NCBI GenBank assembly: GCA_037441565.1
Contig: JBBIRW010000005.1
Location: forward strand, 124,001 to 188,000
DNA from: JBBIRW01 sp037441565
GTDB lineage: Bacteria > Desulfobacterota > JBBIRW01
Reading direction: 5' to 3'
DNA: 64,000 nt
This document shows positions 18,777 through 27,937 of the stretch, in pieces (within the stretch, counting starts at the first letter, position 1; every line of letters starts with the position of its first letter). A program made the translations under genes and the position numbers. A model generated the notes under the pieces. The model saw nothing but the letters and a program-made list of their open reading frames with translations, made no database searches and was not told where the DNA came from.

Positions 18777-19715
18777 ATGACCAAAAAAATCCTTATTTTT
18801 TTTGCAGTTGCTCTTTTAGCTTCATGCAGTGGAAAGACGGTGGAGCAAGCCAAACAGGAGGAGAAGAAGCAGGGAGAGGAAAAGGTTATTAAGATGGAAA
18901 AGGATCTACTTGCCAGGATAGATGATAATGTGATTACTGAGGATGAATTTATAAAAGAATTTAAATCACTTCCTGTTCATATTCAGGCGATGTTAAACAG
19001 TAGTGAAGGTAAAAGAAAGCTCCTTGATAACCTTATAGCAAGGAGGGTTCTTGTAAGTGAGGCAAAGAGGCTGAAGCTGGATGAAGAAAAGGAGGTTCAG
19101 GAGACATTTGATCAGCTAAAGAACAACATCCTCATTGATACGCTCCTGAAGAGGGAGGTGGAGGATAAAGTGCAGGTAAAAGATAAGGATCTTTTAAACT
19201 ATTATCGAGCCCATGAAAAGGAGTTTGTAAGACCGGAGATGGTCAGATTAAGGCAGATAGTGGTAAAAGGCGAGAAAGAGGCAAAGGAGATATTAGAGAG
19301 CCTGAGAAGAGGGGAGAAATTTGAGGAGCTTGCGAGAAAGCATTCTGTAGGACCTGGTAAGGAAAGCGGTGGCCTTATTGCGCCCATGAGAACTAGTGAT
19401 ATTCCTGCTGAGATATCGAAGGCTGTCGCTGAGTTGAAGAATCCTGGTGATATAAGTCCTGTTACAAAGATATCGCAGGGCTATTGCATATTAAAATTAG
19501 AGGAGAGGATACCCGGGCAAAAGATCGCACTCGAAAGTGTGAAGGATGAGCTGAGGGAGAGGCTTCTTCAGAAAGAGAGGATGGAAAGATTCAGGAAATA
19601 TATTGAGGAATTAAAGGGAAAAAGAAATATTGTTATAAATGAAAAGTCACTGGAAAGTATATCTCTTCCATCTACACCCCTTCCTAAGGGAAGGGTCAAT
19701 CCACATAATGAGTAG
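18777..19715 (+). CDS. Parvulin-type peptidyl-prolyl isomerase lipoprotein (PpiC family), copy 1
   Basis: This is a periplasmic prolyl isomerase and probable chaperone. From the ATG at 18777 (GGAG in a run of AAAAGGAGAG, 6-9 bases upstream) it has a lipobox LLASC at about residue 20. A charged linker follows, then a SurA-like helical region (about 40-150). The parvulin domain (about 155-265) contains VRLRQIVVKGEKEAKEIL, HSVGPGKESGGLI and a closing ISQGYCILKLEE. It starts 16 bases after mfd and overlaps the next gene by 8 bases. It is the first of three related foldase genes. The substrate is unknown; outer-membrane proteins or cytochromes are likely. Confidence 0.88.
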   Translation: MTKKILIFFAVALLASCSGKTVEQAKQEEKKQGEEKVIKMEKDLLARIDDNVITEDEFIKEFKSLPVHIQAMLNSSEGKRKLLDNLIARRVLVSEAKRLKLDEEKEVQETFDQLKNNILIDTLLKREVEDKVQVKDKDLLNYYRAHEKEFVRPEMVRLRQIVVKGEKEAKEILESLRRGEKFEELARKHSVGPGKESGGLIAPMRTSDIPAEISKAVAELKNPGDISPVTKISQGYCILKLEERIPGQKIALESVKDELRERLLQKERMERFRKYIEELKGKRNIVINEKSLESISLPSTPLPKGRVNPHNE

Positions 19716-20646
19716 TTTTGGAAAAATAAAGGCCATATCCATTTTCCCCATTTTAATCCTCTGTTCCTGTGCCCTTCTAAAAGGCCCTGGAAAGATACTG
19801 GTGAAATCAAGGAGCTGGGTTATTACTGTCGATGAATTCAAGGATAGACTTGAAGCGGAGATTAGCCTGATAAGAGGGAAGGATACTGAATATCTAAAGG
19901 AAAGGAGGAGGGAAATACTTGAAGAATTAATAGAGGAGAAGATTCTGCTTGATGAGTCAGAGAAGCTCGGAATTACCGCTGAAGAGAAGGAGGTAGAGGA
20001 ATTTATAAAACAGGTAAAGGAACAGTATGGTGAGGAATTTGAAAGGCACCACCCCCCTTCATCAGATCGATTTATGAAACTTCGGCAGTGGATTAGGAAG
20101 AGGACCATCATGAAAAAGACCATCGATGAATTAACAAAACAGATTGTTCCGACAGAAAATGAGATGGCCGAATATTATGAGAGGAATATAAATGAATTTA
20201 TAAGACCCGAGAGGGTAAAATTATGGCAGATAGTTGTAATGGATAGGGATAAGGCACGGGGTATTTGGGAATTGTTGAAAAAGGGGGAGGATTTTTCAAA
20301 TCTTGCAAGGCTTTATTCAGTTGGACCTGAAGGGAAGAAGGGAGGTTTTATGGGTTTTTTCAAGAGGGGTGAATTGCCAAAAGAACTGGATGAGGTGGCA
20401 TTTAGAATGCCCCCGGGAAAGGTGAGCGATGTAATCAGAAGCCCTTATGGATTTCATATAATCTACGTTGAAAAAAGAGAAGCGAAGGGGGCTATTCCTT
20501 TTGGAGAGGCAAAAGATACAATAAGAAGAAGGCTTACCGATGAGAAAAGGGAGGTCTTTTTAACAAATTGGATAAGGGGTAAGAAGGATGAATTACAGAT
20601 TAAGATTGTGGAGGAAGAATGGGAAAAGTTACTCGAGGATTCCTGA
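19708..20646 (+). CDS. Parvulin-type peptidyl-prolyl isomerase lipoprotein (PpiC family), copy 2
   Basis: The likely start is the ATG at 19708, which overlaps the previous stop as ATGAGTAG. It gives 312 residues with a hydrophobic signal and lipobox ILCSC or LCSCA near residue 20. A SurA-N-like helical domain follows (about 40-165). The parvulin domain (about 170-280) has VKLWQIVVMDRDKARGI, GGFMGFFKRGELP and SPYGFHIIYVE, a more complete active-site pattern than copy 1. The C-terminal helix is charged. It overlaps the third foldase gene by 28 bases. A longer reading from 19639 would add 23 residues ahead of the signal and is unlikely. Confidence 0.88.
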   Translation: MSSFGKIKAISIFPILILCSCALLKGPGKILVKSRSWVITVDEFKDRLEAEISLIRGKDTEYLKERRREILEELIEEKILLDESEKLGITAEEKEVEEFIKQVKEQYGEEFERHHPPSSDRFMKLRQWIRKRTIMKKTIDELTKQIVPTENEMAEYYERNINEFIRPERVKLWQIVVMDRDKARGIWELLKKGEDFSNLARLYSVGPEGKKGGFMGFFKRGELPKELDEVAFRMPPGKVSDVIRSPYGFHIIYVEKREAKGAIPFGEAKDTIRRRLTDEKREVFLTNWIRGKKDELQIKIVEEEWEKLLEDS

Positions 20647-21551
20647 CCGTTATATTTTGTTTGTTTCTGACTAAAACTTCTATCGCAATAATAATTGATG
20701 GTGTTGCTGCTGTTGTTGATGGTGAGGTAATTACCATTTCAGAAGTTAGGGAGGTGGTTAAGGAAAAAAACTTTTTGCATGATCCCAGCATAGAGTCAGA
20801 AATAGGTGCCCTTGAATATCTTATTGAAAAGAAGCTTATGGAGAAGGCGGCAAAGCTTACAGGCAACGAGGTTACTGATGCAGAGGTGGATATCGTTGTC
20901 AGGGATGTTTTGAAGAGAAACAGGATAACAGAGGACGAGCTGAGAAGGAGCCTTGATGCAGAAGGGGTGAGTTACAGGGCATACAGGGAGGCAATAAAAA
21001 CACAGATCCTGAAAACAAAAATTATAGGGAGAGAGATAAGAGGGCAGGTTGTTGCCACAGAAGAGGAGCTCAAGAAATTTTATCAGGAAAACCTGGATAT
21101 CTTTCGCGAGGAGGATGAATACAGGATCATGCAGATTGTAATAAGGAACCCGGAGGGTTCTGCTGAGAAACAGCGTTACTACGAATATGCCTTGAAGCTT
21201 CGGGAGAGGATACTGGGCGGGGAGGGGTTTGAGACGATTGCATCCATCTATTCATCGGATCCCTCATCACGATTTGGTGGGGATATAGGTTTTGTGAAAA
21301 TCTCTGAGCTGAATCCTGTGATTGCAAGGGCAATTCTGAGTATGAAGGAGGGAGAGATAAGCAGTGTGATCCCCATCGGGGATGCCTATTATATAATAAA
21401 GCTCGTTGATAAAAAAAGGGGTAAAGTGCCGGAATTTGAAGATGTGAGGAAAAAGGTGGAGGAGGTATACATCGAAAGGGAAACAGAGACGAGATTCAGA
21501 AAATGGATAAAAAATCTAAGAGAAAAGGCAACTGTTCTTATAAAAATGTGA
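20619..21551 (+). CDS. SurA-like periplasmic chaperone / prolyl isomerase
   Basis: The 310-residue protein has a cleavable signal peptide (cleavage probably after TSIA at about residue 23). The SurA N-terminal domain follows, opening IIDGVAAVVDGEVITISEV, and then one parvulin domain (about 165-265) with EYRIMQIVIRN, DPSSRFGGDIGFVK and PIGDAYYIIKLVDK. E. coli SurA has two parvulin domains; single-domain forms are common in Deltaproteobacteria. GAGGAAG precedes the ATG, which lies inside the previous gene. SurA escorts outer-membrane proteins, so its presence supports a diderm cell. The mfd-foldase-surA-pdxA order suggests one operon. Confidence 0.9.
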   Translation: MGKVTRGFLTVIFCLFLTKTSIAIIIDGVAAVVDGEVITISEVREVVKEKNFLHDPSIESEIGALEYLIEKKLMEKAAKLTGNEVTDAEVDIVVRDVLKRNRITEDELRRSLDAEGVSYRAYREAIKTQILKTKIIGREIRGQVVATEEELKKFYQENLDIFREEDEYRIMQIVIRNPEGSAEKQRYYEYALKLRERILGGEGFETIASIYSSDPSSRFGGDIGFVKISELNPVIARAILSMKEGEISSVIPIGDAYYIIKLVDKKRGKVPEFEDVRKKVEEVYIERETETRFRKWIKNLREKATVLIKM

Positions 21552-22588
21552 GGGGGCGACCACTTATAGCTATCACAATGGGTGATCCAACAGGGGTTGG
21601 TCCTGAGGTTATATGTAAGGCACTTGCAAAAGATACAATTCGAAAAAGGGGAAGGATATTTGTAATAGGGGACAGGAGGGTGATGGAGAAGATTGCATCG
21701 ATCTTTTCCCCTCACCTGCGCATAAATCCAGTAAATAAGCCTGAAGATGTGTCAGATAGTTATGCTTCAATAGATGTGCTTTCCCTTACAGAATTTCCAC
21801 CCGAGGAGATAATTTATGGAAGACCAACAGTGCAGATTGGAGCAGGGATGTTTTCCTACATAAGAAAGGCAGCCGAACTTGCTATGGAACGGAGGATCGA
21901 TGCGATAGTTACAGCCCCTATAAACAAAAAGATAATAACTGAGGCAGCGATATTCACTGATGAAAGAAAAGGTGTATTTACAGGACATACAGAATTTTTT
22001 CTCAATTATTCCGGTTGCAGGGAAGTTGCCATGATGCTTGCTGGGAAAAGATTAAGGGTTGTTCCTGTTACAACACATATACCATTAAGAGAATTATGGA
22101 ATGACCTGACAAAGGAGAGGATTCTCTCATGTATAAAACTCACCCATGAAGGGATGAAAATATTCTTTGGGAAGAAGAGCCCAAAGATAGCCGTTTCAGG
22201 GCTGAATCCGCACGGAGGTGAGGGGGGAATCTTTGGGGGTGAGGAAAAGGATATCATTATTCCTGCAATAGAAGAGGCAAGAGCTATGGGGGTAGATGTA
22301 TCAGGTCCATATCCACCTGATACAGTATATCTCCAGGGAGCCAGGGGGGGATTTGATGTAATAATTGGGATGTACCACGATCAGGCACTTATTCCATTAA
22401 AGCTTCTTTACTTTTATGATGCTGTCAACATTACACTGGGCCTCCCATTTATCAGGACTTCTGTTGATCACGGAACCGCATACGATATTGCAGGAAAGGG
22501 TGTAGCAAGTGAGAGAAGCATGATCAATGCTATAAGGATTGCAGCTGATGCAGCAAGGAGGTTGAGGTATGTTAAAGGCAGGAACTGA
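21548..22588 (+). CDS. pdxA: 4-hydroxythreonine-4-phosphate dehydrogenase
   Basis: PdxA oxidises 4-phosphohydroxy-L-threonine in the DXP-dependent pyridoxal phosphate pathway. The protein begins close to LIAITMGDPTGVGPEV, the family N-terminus. It holds VTAPINKKII, the metal-binding histidines in GHTEFF and MYHDQALIP, and the C-terminal GTAYDIAGKG. I place the start at the GTG at 21548, which overlaps the previous TGA as GTGA and leaves 5 residues before the core, for 346 in total. An ATG at 21503 in the same frame would add 15 residues inside surA. Ribosome sites are weak for both, so the start is uncertain but the identity is not. Confidence 0.93.
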   Translation: MRGRPLIAITMGDPTGVGPEVICKALAKDTIRKRGRIFVIGDRRVMEKIASIFSPHLRINPVNKPEDVSDSYASIDVLSLTEFPPEEIIYGRPTVQIGAGMFSYIRKAAELAMERRIDAIVTAPINKKIITEAAIFTDERKGVFTGHTEFFLNYSGCREVAMMLAGKRLRVVPVTTHIPLRELWNDLTKERILSCIKLTHEGMKIFFGKKSPKIAVSGLNPHGGEGGIFGGEEKDIIIPAIEEARAMGVDVSGPYPPDTVYLQGARGGFDVIIGMYHDQALIPLKLLYFYDAVNITLGLPFIRTSVDHGTAYDIAGKGVASERSMINAIRIAADAARRLRYVKGRN

Positions 22589-23975
22589 TGGATGGAGGGG
22601 AGTGATAAGCAGGGATCTTAATTTTGATACATTCAGGCTTATAGCAAAGGCATATGCCTGTTATCTGAGAAAAAAGGGGATCTCGGAGAGGGGTGTTGCG
22701 GTGGGATTTGACAGGAGATTTCTTTCCTCCCACTATGCAAGGGAGGCTTCCCTTATACTTTCAGCTGAAGGGGTGCCTGTCTGGCTTGGAAAGAGGTTTC
22801 TGCCGACACCGGGATTATCACTTTATGTGAAGAAAAAAGGCCTCTCCGGAGGACTGATGATAACAGCCAGTCATAATCCACCAGAATACAATGGAATAAA
22901 AATAAAGGAAGGCTTTGGTGGGCCTGCACTGCCTGCAACTATGAAGGAGGTAGAGGGGATAATAATGGAGCTGTTGAAGGGGGGTTATTCGGTCACCAAT
23001 GAAAATATAGCTGAGAGAGAAATAATCGAATTTGAGCCTGAGGATTTTTACATAGATGAGATTCTCAAGCTGATAGATACAGGGGTGATGAAAGGGAATA
23101 AGATGAAAGTTATCCTGGATCCCATGCATGGATGCGGGGCATCATATTTCTTCAAAATTTTAAAGAGAATTGGCTGGAGGGCAAGGGAGATCAGGGGGGA
23201 GGAGAACCCTTCATTTGGGGGGATCTCTCCTGAGCCACTTGAAAAAAACCTCGCAGGATTAAGAGAAAAGGTTGTGAGAATGGGTTTCGATTTAGGTATT
23301 GCATTTGATGGTGATGGAGACAGGATTGCAGCAGTTGACAGCTCAGGTGCTTTCATCACACCACACTATATACTGGTACTCCTTCTCCGACATCTTATCG
23401 AGAATAAAGGGCTTAAGGGGATAGTTGTAAAGACATTTTCAACTACAGTCATGATGGAAATTATGGCGAGGCATTATGGATTAAAGATGGTTGAAACTCC
23501 TGTAGGGTTCAAATATATTTCCGAGCTAATGCTTCATGAGGATGTACTTATAGGGGGCGAGGAAAGTGGAGGAATCGGAATAAAGGGGTATATCCCGGAA
23601 AGGGATGGGCTTTTTTCCGCCATGCTTCTTCTCGAGACACTTTGCTACATGGGTAAAGGACTAAAGGAAGCAATAGGCGAGATAAAGCGCGATATAGGGG
23701 AATTTTTCTATGAAAGATGGGACATTCCATTTTACCCTCATGATCCTGACAAAGTTATGGAAAGGGTAAAAAGGGACGAAAGGGGTGTGCTTGCAGGAAA
23801 AAGGGTAAGGGAGAAGAGGGTCTTTGATGGGATAAAATATATCTTGGAGGATGATTCGTGGCTCCTTTTAAGGGTTTCTGGAACTGAGCCGGTTTTGAGA
23901 ATATATGCGGAGGCAAGGGATAAGACCCTCACCCCTCAGCTCCTTTTTGAGGGAAGGGAAATAGCGGGGGTATAG
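22569..23975 (+). CDS. Phosphoglucomutase / phosphomannomutase family protein
   Basis: This enzyme belongs to the alpha-D-phosphohexomutases, which move phosphate between C6 and C1 of hexose phosphates. The catalytic phosphoserine is S101 in TASHNPPEYNG. The Mg2+ loop is AFDGDGDRIA near residue 240, the sugar-binding loop is GGEESGGIG near 325, and the phosphate-binding loop is RVSGTEPVLRIYAEA near the C-terminus. The sequence alone does not tell glucose, mannose or glucosamine specificity. GlmM usually ends differently, so a PGM/PMM is more likely. It begins 20 bases inside pdxA and is followed immediately by uvrA. Confidence 0.9.
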   Translation: MLKAGTDGWRGVISRDLNFDTFRLIAKAYACYLRKKGISERGVAVGFDRRFLSSHYAREASLILSAEGVPVWLGKRFLPTPGLSLYVKKKGLSGGLMITASHNPPEYNGIKIKEGFGGPALPATMKEVEGIIMELLKGGYSVTNENIAEREIIEFEPEDFYIDEILKLIDTGVMKGNKMKVILDPMHGCGASYFFKILKRIGWRAREIRGEENPSFGGISPEPLEKNLAGLREKVVRMGFDLGIAFDGDGDRIAAVDSSGAFITPHYILVLLLRHLIENKGLKGIVVKTFSTTVMMEIMARHYGLKMVETPVGFKYISELMLHEDVLIGGEESGGIGIKGYIPERDGLFSAMLLLETLCYMGKGLKEAIGEIKRDIGEFFYERWDIPFYPHDPDKVMERVKRDERGVLAGKRVREKRVFDGIKYILEDDSWLLLRVSGTEPVLRIYAEARDKTLTPQLLFEGREIAGV

Positions 23976-26801
23976 ATGGCCCTTGACAGGATCATCGTAA
24001 AGGGAGCACGTCAGCATAATTTAAAAGATATATATCTTGAGATTCCAAGGGATAAATTTGTTGTAATAACTGGGATCAGCGGATCAGGGAAGTCCTCCCT
24101 TGCCTTCGATACCATTTTTGCAGAGGGACAGAGGAGATATGTGGAGTCCCTTTCAACCTATGCAAGACAGTTCCTTGAGCAGATGGAGAAGCCTGATGTT
24201 GATGCAATAGAAGGTCTATCTCCCGCTATTGCAATAGATCAGAGAACAACGGGAAGGAATCCAAGATCAACTGTCGGCACCATTACGGAGATATATGACT
24301 ATCTCAGACTTATTTTTTCAAAGATAGGGAAGGCATTCTGTTACAAATGCGGGAATAGTATTACAACACAGGGCATAGAGCAGATAGTGCAGAGGGTTCA
24401 GGAATTAAGCCTGGGAAGCAGGATCACCATCCTTTCACCCATTGTAAGGGGTAGAAAAGGTGAATATAAGAAGGAACTCCTTCAGCTGAGGAGGCAGGGT
24501 TTTGCTAAGGTAAAGATCGATGGCGAGATAAGGGATCTATCCGAAGATATTGTGCTTGAAAAGAGCAAACTCCACCATATTGATGTCATAGTTGATCGCA
24601 TATTGGTAAAAGAAAGGGGTGGTGAAAGGCTAAGGAGTTCCATTGAGATTGCCCTTAAACTTTCAAAGGGGTTTGTCAGGATTGAGCAGGATTCAGGCGA
24701 CGAGTGGTTCTTCAGTGAAACGCTTGCTTGTGCCCGGTGCGGAATAAGTTATCCTGAATTAACGCCAAGATTATTTTCCTTTAACTCCCCTTATGGTGCC
24801 TGTAAAACATGTGATGGGATGGGGTATGTGCTGGGATTTGACCCTGCACTGGTAGTTACTGATCCAGGAATATCATTGAAGATGGGCGCAATAGGTGGAG
24901 GTTTGCTGAGGAAGTTTCCCAATGACCTTTGGGAAGATCTGGGAAAACATTATGGATTTGATCCAGAGTTGCCCTTTGAGGAGCTTTCAGATGATATCAA
25001 GAGGGTGATCCTTTATGGATCGGGAGATGAAGAGGTAAGATTTCATTATGATGAAGGTGGAAGGAGGCATCGATTTAAAAAGAGCTTTGAGGGGATAATT
25101 CCATATCTGGAAAGGAAATACAGGGAGAGTTCCTCACAAGCAGTTAGAGAAGGGATGGAAAAATTTATGAGTGAGATTCCATGTCCTTCCTGCAGGGGTG
25201 CGAGATTAAGAAAGGAGAGCCTGTTTGTGAAAGTTGGGAATATGAACATTTATGAAATTTCCCGTCTCACTGTCAGGAAGGCACTTCAGTTTTTTGAATC
25301 CTTGAGACTTACGCCAAGGGAGGAACAGATTGCATCGCGTCCTTTGAAGGAGATAAAGGAGAGACTTTCCTTCCTTATGCAGGTTGGTCTGGATTATCTT
25401 ACCCTTGATCGATCAGCTACATCGCTTTCAGGAGGAGAAGGACAGAGGATCAGGCTCGCTACACAGATCGGCTCTTCACTTATAGGGGTTTTATACATAT
25501 TAGATGAACCTAGCATAGGACTCCATCAGAGGGACAATTTGAGGTTGATTGAAACATTGAAAAGATTAAGGGATGCAGGCAACAGTGTTATCATTGTTGA
25601 GCATGACAGGGATACTATAATGAATGCAGATTTTGTTATTGATATGGGACCAGGTGCGGGAACAGATGGCGGATATGTCGTCGCAACAGGAGCACCTTAT
25701 GAGATAATGAAAAATCCTCACTCTATCACGGGCAAATACCTCTCGGGTCATCTGGAGATCCCTTTGCCAGGGAAAAGGAGGTCCGCATCTGGAAGATTTT
25801 TAACAGTAGTTGGGGCAAGGGGTAATAATCTGAAGGATATAACAGTAAGATTTCCGATCGGGCTCTTTATTTGCGTGACAGGCGTATCAGGATCAGGAAA
25901 GAGCACTTTAGTGGTAGATACCCTTTACAGGGCACTTGCACAGAGACTTTATAGGGCAAAGGAGAGACCGCTTGAGCATGATCGAATAGATGGAGTGGAA
26001 TATATAGACAGGGTGATTGATATTAATCAGTCACCGATCGGAAGGACACCGAGATCCAATCCCGCCACATATACGGGTGTATTCAATCATATAAGGAATC
26101 TCTTTGCCAGACTTCCTGCTGCGAGGATGCGGGGTTTTACAGCAAGTCGCTTTTCCTTCAACGTTAAAGGTGGAAGATGTGAGGCATGTAACGGAGATGG
26201 TGTGATAAAAGTTGAGATGCATTTTCTACCTGATGTATTTGTTACATGCGAAGTATGCAAAGGGAAAAGGTATAACAGGGAGACCCTTGAGATAAGGTTC
26301 AGGGGAAGAAATATTGCTGAAGTCCTTGATATGACGGTTTCTGAGGCATTTGAGTTTCTAAAAAATATCCCCTCGATTAGGGTAAAACTTCAGACACTCT
26401 TGGATGTGGGGCTTGATTACATAAAGCTCGGTCAGTCAGCAACAACACTTTCAGGCGGTGAGGCACAGAGGGTGAAACTGGCAAAGGAGCTTTCCAAAAA
26501 GGCAACGGGAAAAACCCTTTACATCCTTGATGAACCCACTACGGGACTTCACTTTGACGATATAAAAAAATTGTTAGATGTATTGAACAGACTTGTTGAT
26601 GGTGGGAATACTGTAATAGTTATTGAGCATAATGCAGATGTTATAAAAACTGCAGATTATATAATTGATCTTGGTCCTGAAGGGGGTGATGCTGGAGGAT
26701 GGGTTGTTGCTGAGGGATCCCCGGAAGAGGTTGCTAAGGTTAAGAGCTCCTATACAGGAAGATTCTTGAGAAAGATCCTCCCCCCTTCCCTTTTTGGATG
26801 A
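23976..26801 (+). CDS. uvrA: Excinuclease ABC subunit A
   Basis: UvrA is the damage-recognition ATPase of nucleotide excision repair. The 941 residues contain two ABC modules: Walker A GISGSGKSSL near 32 with signature LSGGEGQRIRLA near 490, and Walker A GVSGSGKSTL near 643 with LSGGEAQRVKLA near 830. The zinc-binding cysteine pairs are present (CARCGISYPE ... CKTCDGMGY, and CEACNGDG ... CEVCKGKRY). The C-terminus is normal, ending LPPSLFG. It starts right after the mutase stop, with AGCGGGGG upstream. It ends the long plus-strand run at a strong hairpin. Linkage with mfd brings the two transcription-coupled repair proteins close together. Confidence 0.98.
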   Translation: MALDRIIVKGARQHNLKDIYLEIPRDKFVVITGISGSGKSSLAFDTIFAEGQRRYVESLSTYARQFLEQMEKPDVDAIEGLSPAIAIDQRTTGRNPRSTVGTITEIYDYLRLIFSKIGKAFCYKCGNSITTQGIEQIVQRVQELSLGSRITILSPIVRGRKGEYKKELLQLRRQGFAKVKIDGEIRDLSEDIVLEKSKLHHIDVIVDRILVKERGGERLRSSIEIALKLSKGFVRIEQDSGDEWFFSETLACARCGISYPELTPRLFSFNSPYGACKTCDGMGYVLGFDPALVVTDPGISLKMGAIGGGLLRKFPNDLWEDLGKHYGFDPELPFEELSDDIKRVILYGSGDEEVRFHYDEGGRRHRFKKSFEGIIPYLERKYRESSSQAVREGMEKFMSEIPCPSCRGARLRKESLFVKVGNMNIYEISRLTVRKALQFFESLRLTPREEQIASRPLKEIKERLSFLMQVGLDYLTLDRSATSLSGGEGQRIRLATQIGSSLIGVLYILDEPSIGLHQRDNLRLIETLKRLRDAGNSVIIVEHDRDTIMNADFVIDMGPGAGTDGGYVVATGAPYEIMKNPHSITGKYLSGHLEIPLPGKRRSASGRFLTVVGARGNNLKDITVRFPIGLFICVTGVSGSGKSTLVVDTLYRALAQRLYRAKERPLEHDRIDGVEYIDRVIDINQSPIGRTPRSNPATYTGVFNHIRNLFARLPAARMRGFTASRFSFNVKGGRCEACNGDGVIKVEMHFLPDVFVTCEVCKGKRYNRETLEIRFRGRNIAEVLDMTVSEAFEFLKNIPSIRVKLQTLLDVGLDYIKLGQSATTLSGGEAQRVKLAKELSKKATGKTLYILDEPTTGLHFDDIKKLLDVLNRLVDGGNTVIVIEHNADVIKTADYIIDLGPEGGDAGGWVVAEGSPEEVAKVKSSYTGRFLRKILPPSLFG

Positions 26802-26817
26802 TGCTTTATTCATGAAA

Positions 26818-26855
26818 AGGGCCTGAGGGTCTAATTTTTATGACCATCAGGCCCT
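26818..26855. terminator. Bidirectional intrinsic terminator between uvrA and atpE
   Basis: A 9-base perfect stem, AGGGCCTGA (26818-26826) with TCAGGCCCT (26847-26855), is extended by GGTC (26828-26831) with GACC (26842-26845) around an AT-rich loop. On the minus strand the stem is followed by TTTT and on the plus strand by a weaker T-containing tail. It lies between two convergent transcription units, so it probably ends both. Confidence 0.85.
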
Positions 26856-26870
26856 CGATGTTTAAATCCG

Positions 26871-27194
26871 CTAAAGTTTGAAAACAAGAACAAGGGAAAT
26901 TACCCATGCGTATATAACGAGGGACTCAATAAGCGCCAGCCCTACAATCATGGGTATAAATATTTTGGGTTGTGCACCAGGGTTTCTCGCAATTCCCTCA
27001 AGACCAGCTGCTATAGCTTTCGCCTGACCAAATGCACCACCAAATGCAGCTATTGCAATACCAAATCCACTTGTAATTGCAATCCACATCTTTAGTGATA
27101 CATCAGCTGCAGCCTCCTCTGCAGCAAATGCCAGGGAGCTAAGTATGAGGGTCAGAATAAATGCACTAATTGTGAATACGATTTTCCTTGGCAT
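26871..27194 (-). CDS. atpE: ATP synthase F0 subunit c
   Basis: This is the rotor-ring proteolipid of F-type ATP synthase. The 107 residues include an N-terminal signal-like extension (about 1-25, ending SLAFAA) and then two helices joined by the polar loop R70-N71-P72. The ion-binding carboxylate is E90 in helix 2. Counting from the loop arginine as in the Ilyobacter Na+ ring, the ligand positions are Q57 (Q32), E90 (E65), S91 (S66) and Y95 (Y70). The T67 position is Leu here. This favours a possible Na+ site but does not prove it. A good AGGAGGTTAAACTG-like site precedes the ATG. It is last in the F0 operon, ahead of a terminator. Confidence 0.96.
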   Translation of the reverse strand: MPRKIVFTISAFILTLILSSLAFAAEEAAADVSLKMWIAITSGFGIAIAAFGGAFGQAKAIAAGLEGIARNPGAQPKIFIPMIVGLALIESLVIYAWVISLVLVFKL

Positions 27195-27237
27195 CAGTTT
27201 AACCTCCTTTCACAATTGAAGATGATTTTTATTAAAA

Positions 27238-27936
27238 TCAATGATGTTCTGTTTCCTCCACTGCAAGTGCGATGTATATGGTTGAAAGCAAACAGAATAT
27301 AAGGGTTTGAACAACACAGACGAAAAGCCCGAGCATCATTGCAAGAACAGGTATTATCAAAAATACCTTAAGCGCCTGCTCCAGTACCATATGGTCTGCA
27401 GTCATGTTTGCAAATAATCTCACAGTTAATGTTATAGGCCTTGCCAGATTGCTTATTAACTCCACCGGTAACATGATTACAGCGAGGGGCAGGAGAGGGC
27501 CGAGGAAGTGCTTTATATATCCAATTCCATTGGCCCTGAAACCATAGTAGTGATAAAAGATAAAAACAACCAGTGCGCATGCAAAATTTGTACTGAGATT
27601 TCCTGTTGGAGGCGTAAATCCGGGAACCAGTCCGAGGAGATTGGAAAAGAGGATATAAAATGCAAGGGAGCCTATAAGGGGAAGATACCTCTTTCCTTCA
27701 TGACCTATTATGTCATTGAGGAGATTAAGCGTTGTCTCTACAATAAGCTCGAGGATATTCGTCAGGCTGAGCCCTTCATGAGGTATTATTGCATCCTCAA
27801 CAGCCCTTAATCTCCTTGAAACCAGAAATGATGAGATGATGAGAAATATAGCAACAAGGATGGATCCTGCGGTGTGGGGTGGGAGTTCTTTTATACCGGG
27901 TATTATGGAAAACCAGGTAAGGGGTCCGTGTTCCAT
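27238..27936 (-). CDS. atpB: ATP synthase F0 subunit a
   Basis: Subunit a forms the stator half-channels next to the c ring. The protein has five to six membrane helices and the essential arginine in NLARPITLTVRLFANM (near residue 170). I place the start at the ATG at 27934-27936, 8 bases after AAGGAG, giving 232 residues. A GTG three codons earlier is also in frame. The C-terminus has FCLLSTIYIALAVEE, usual for the family. The first codons lie just after the atpI stop, suggesting coupling. The F1 genes and subunit b are not in this window. Confidence 0.95.
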   Translation of the reverse strand: MEHGPLTWFSIIPGIKELPPHTAGSILVAIFLIISSFLVSRRLRAVEDAIIPHEGLSLTNILELIVETTLNLLNDIIGHEGKRYLPLIGSLAFYILFSNLLGLVPGFTPPTGNLSTNFACALVVFIFYHYYGFRANGIGYIKHFLGPLLPLAVIMLPVELISNLARPITLTVRLFANMTADHMVLEQALKVFLIIPVLAMMLGLFVCVVQTLIFCLLSTIYIALAVEETEHH

Positions 27937-27937
27937 A

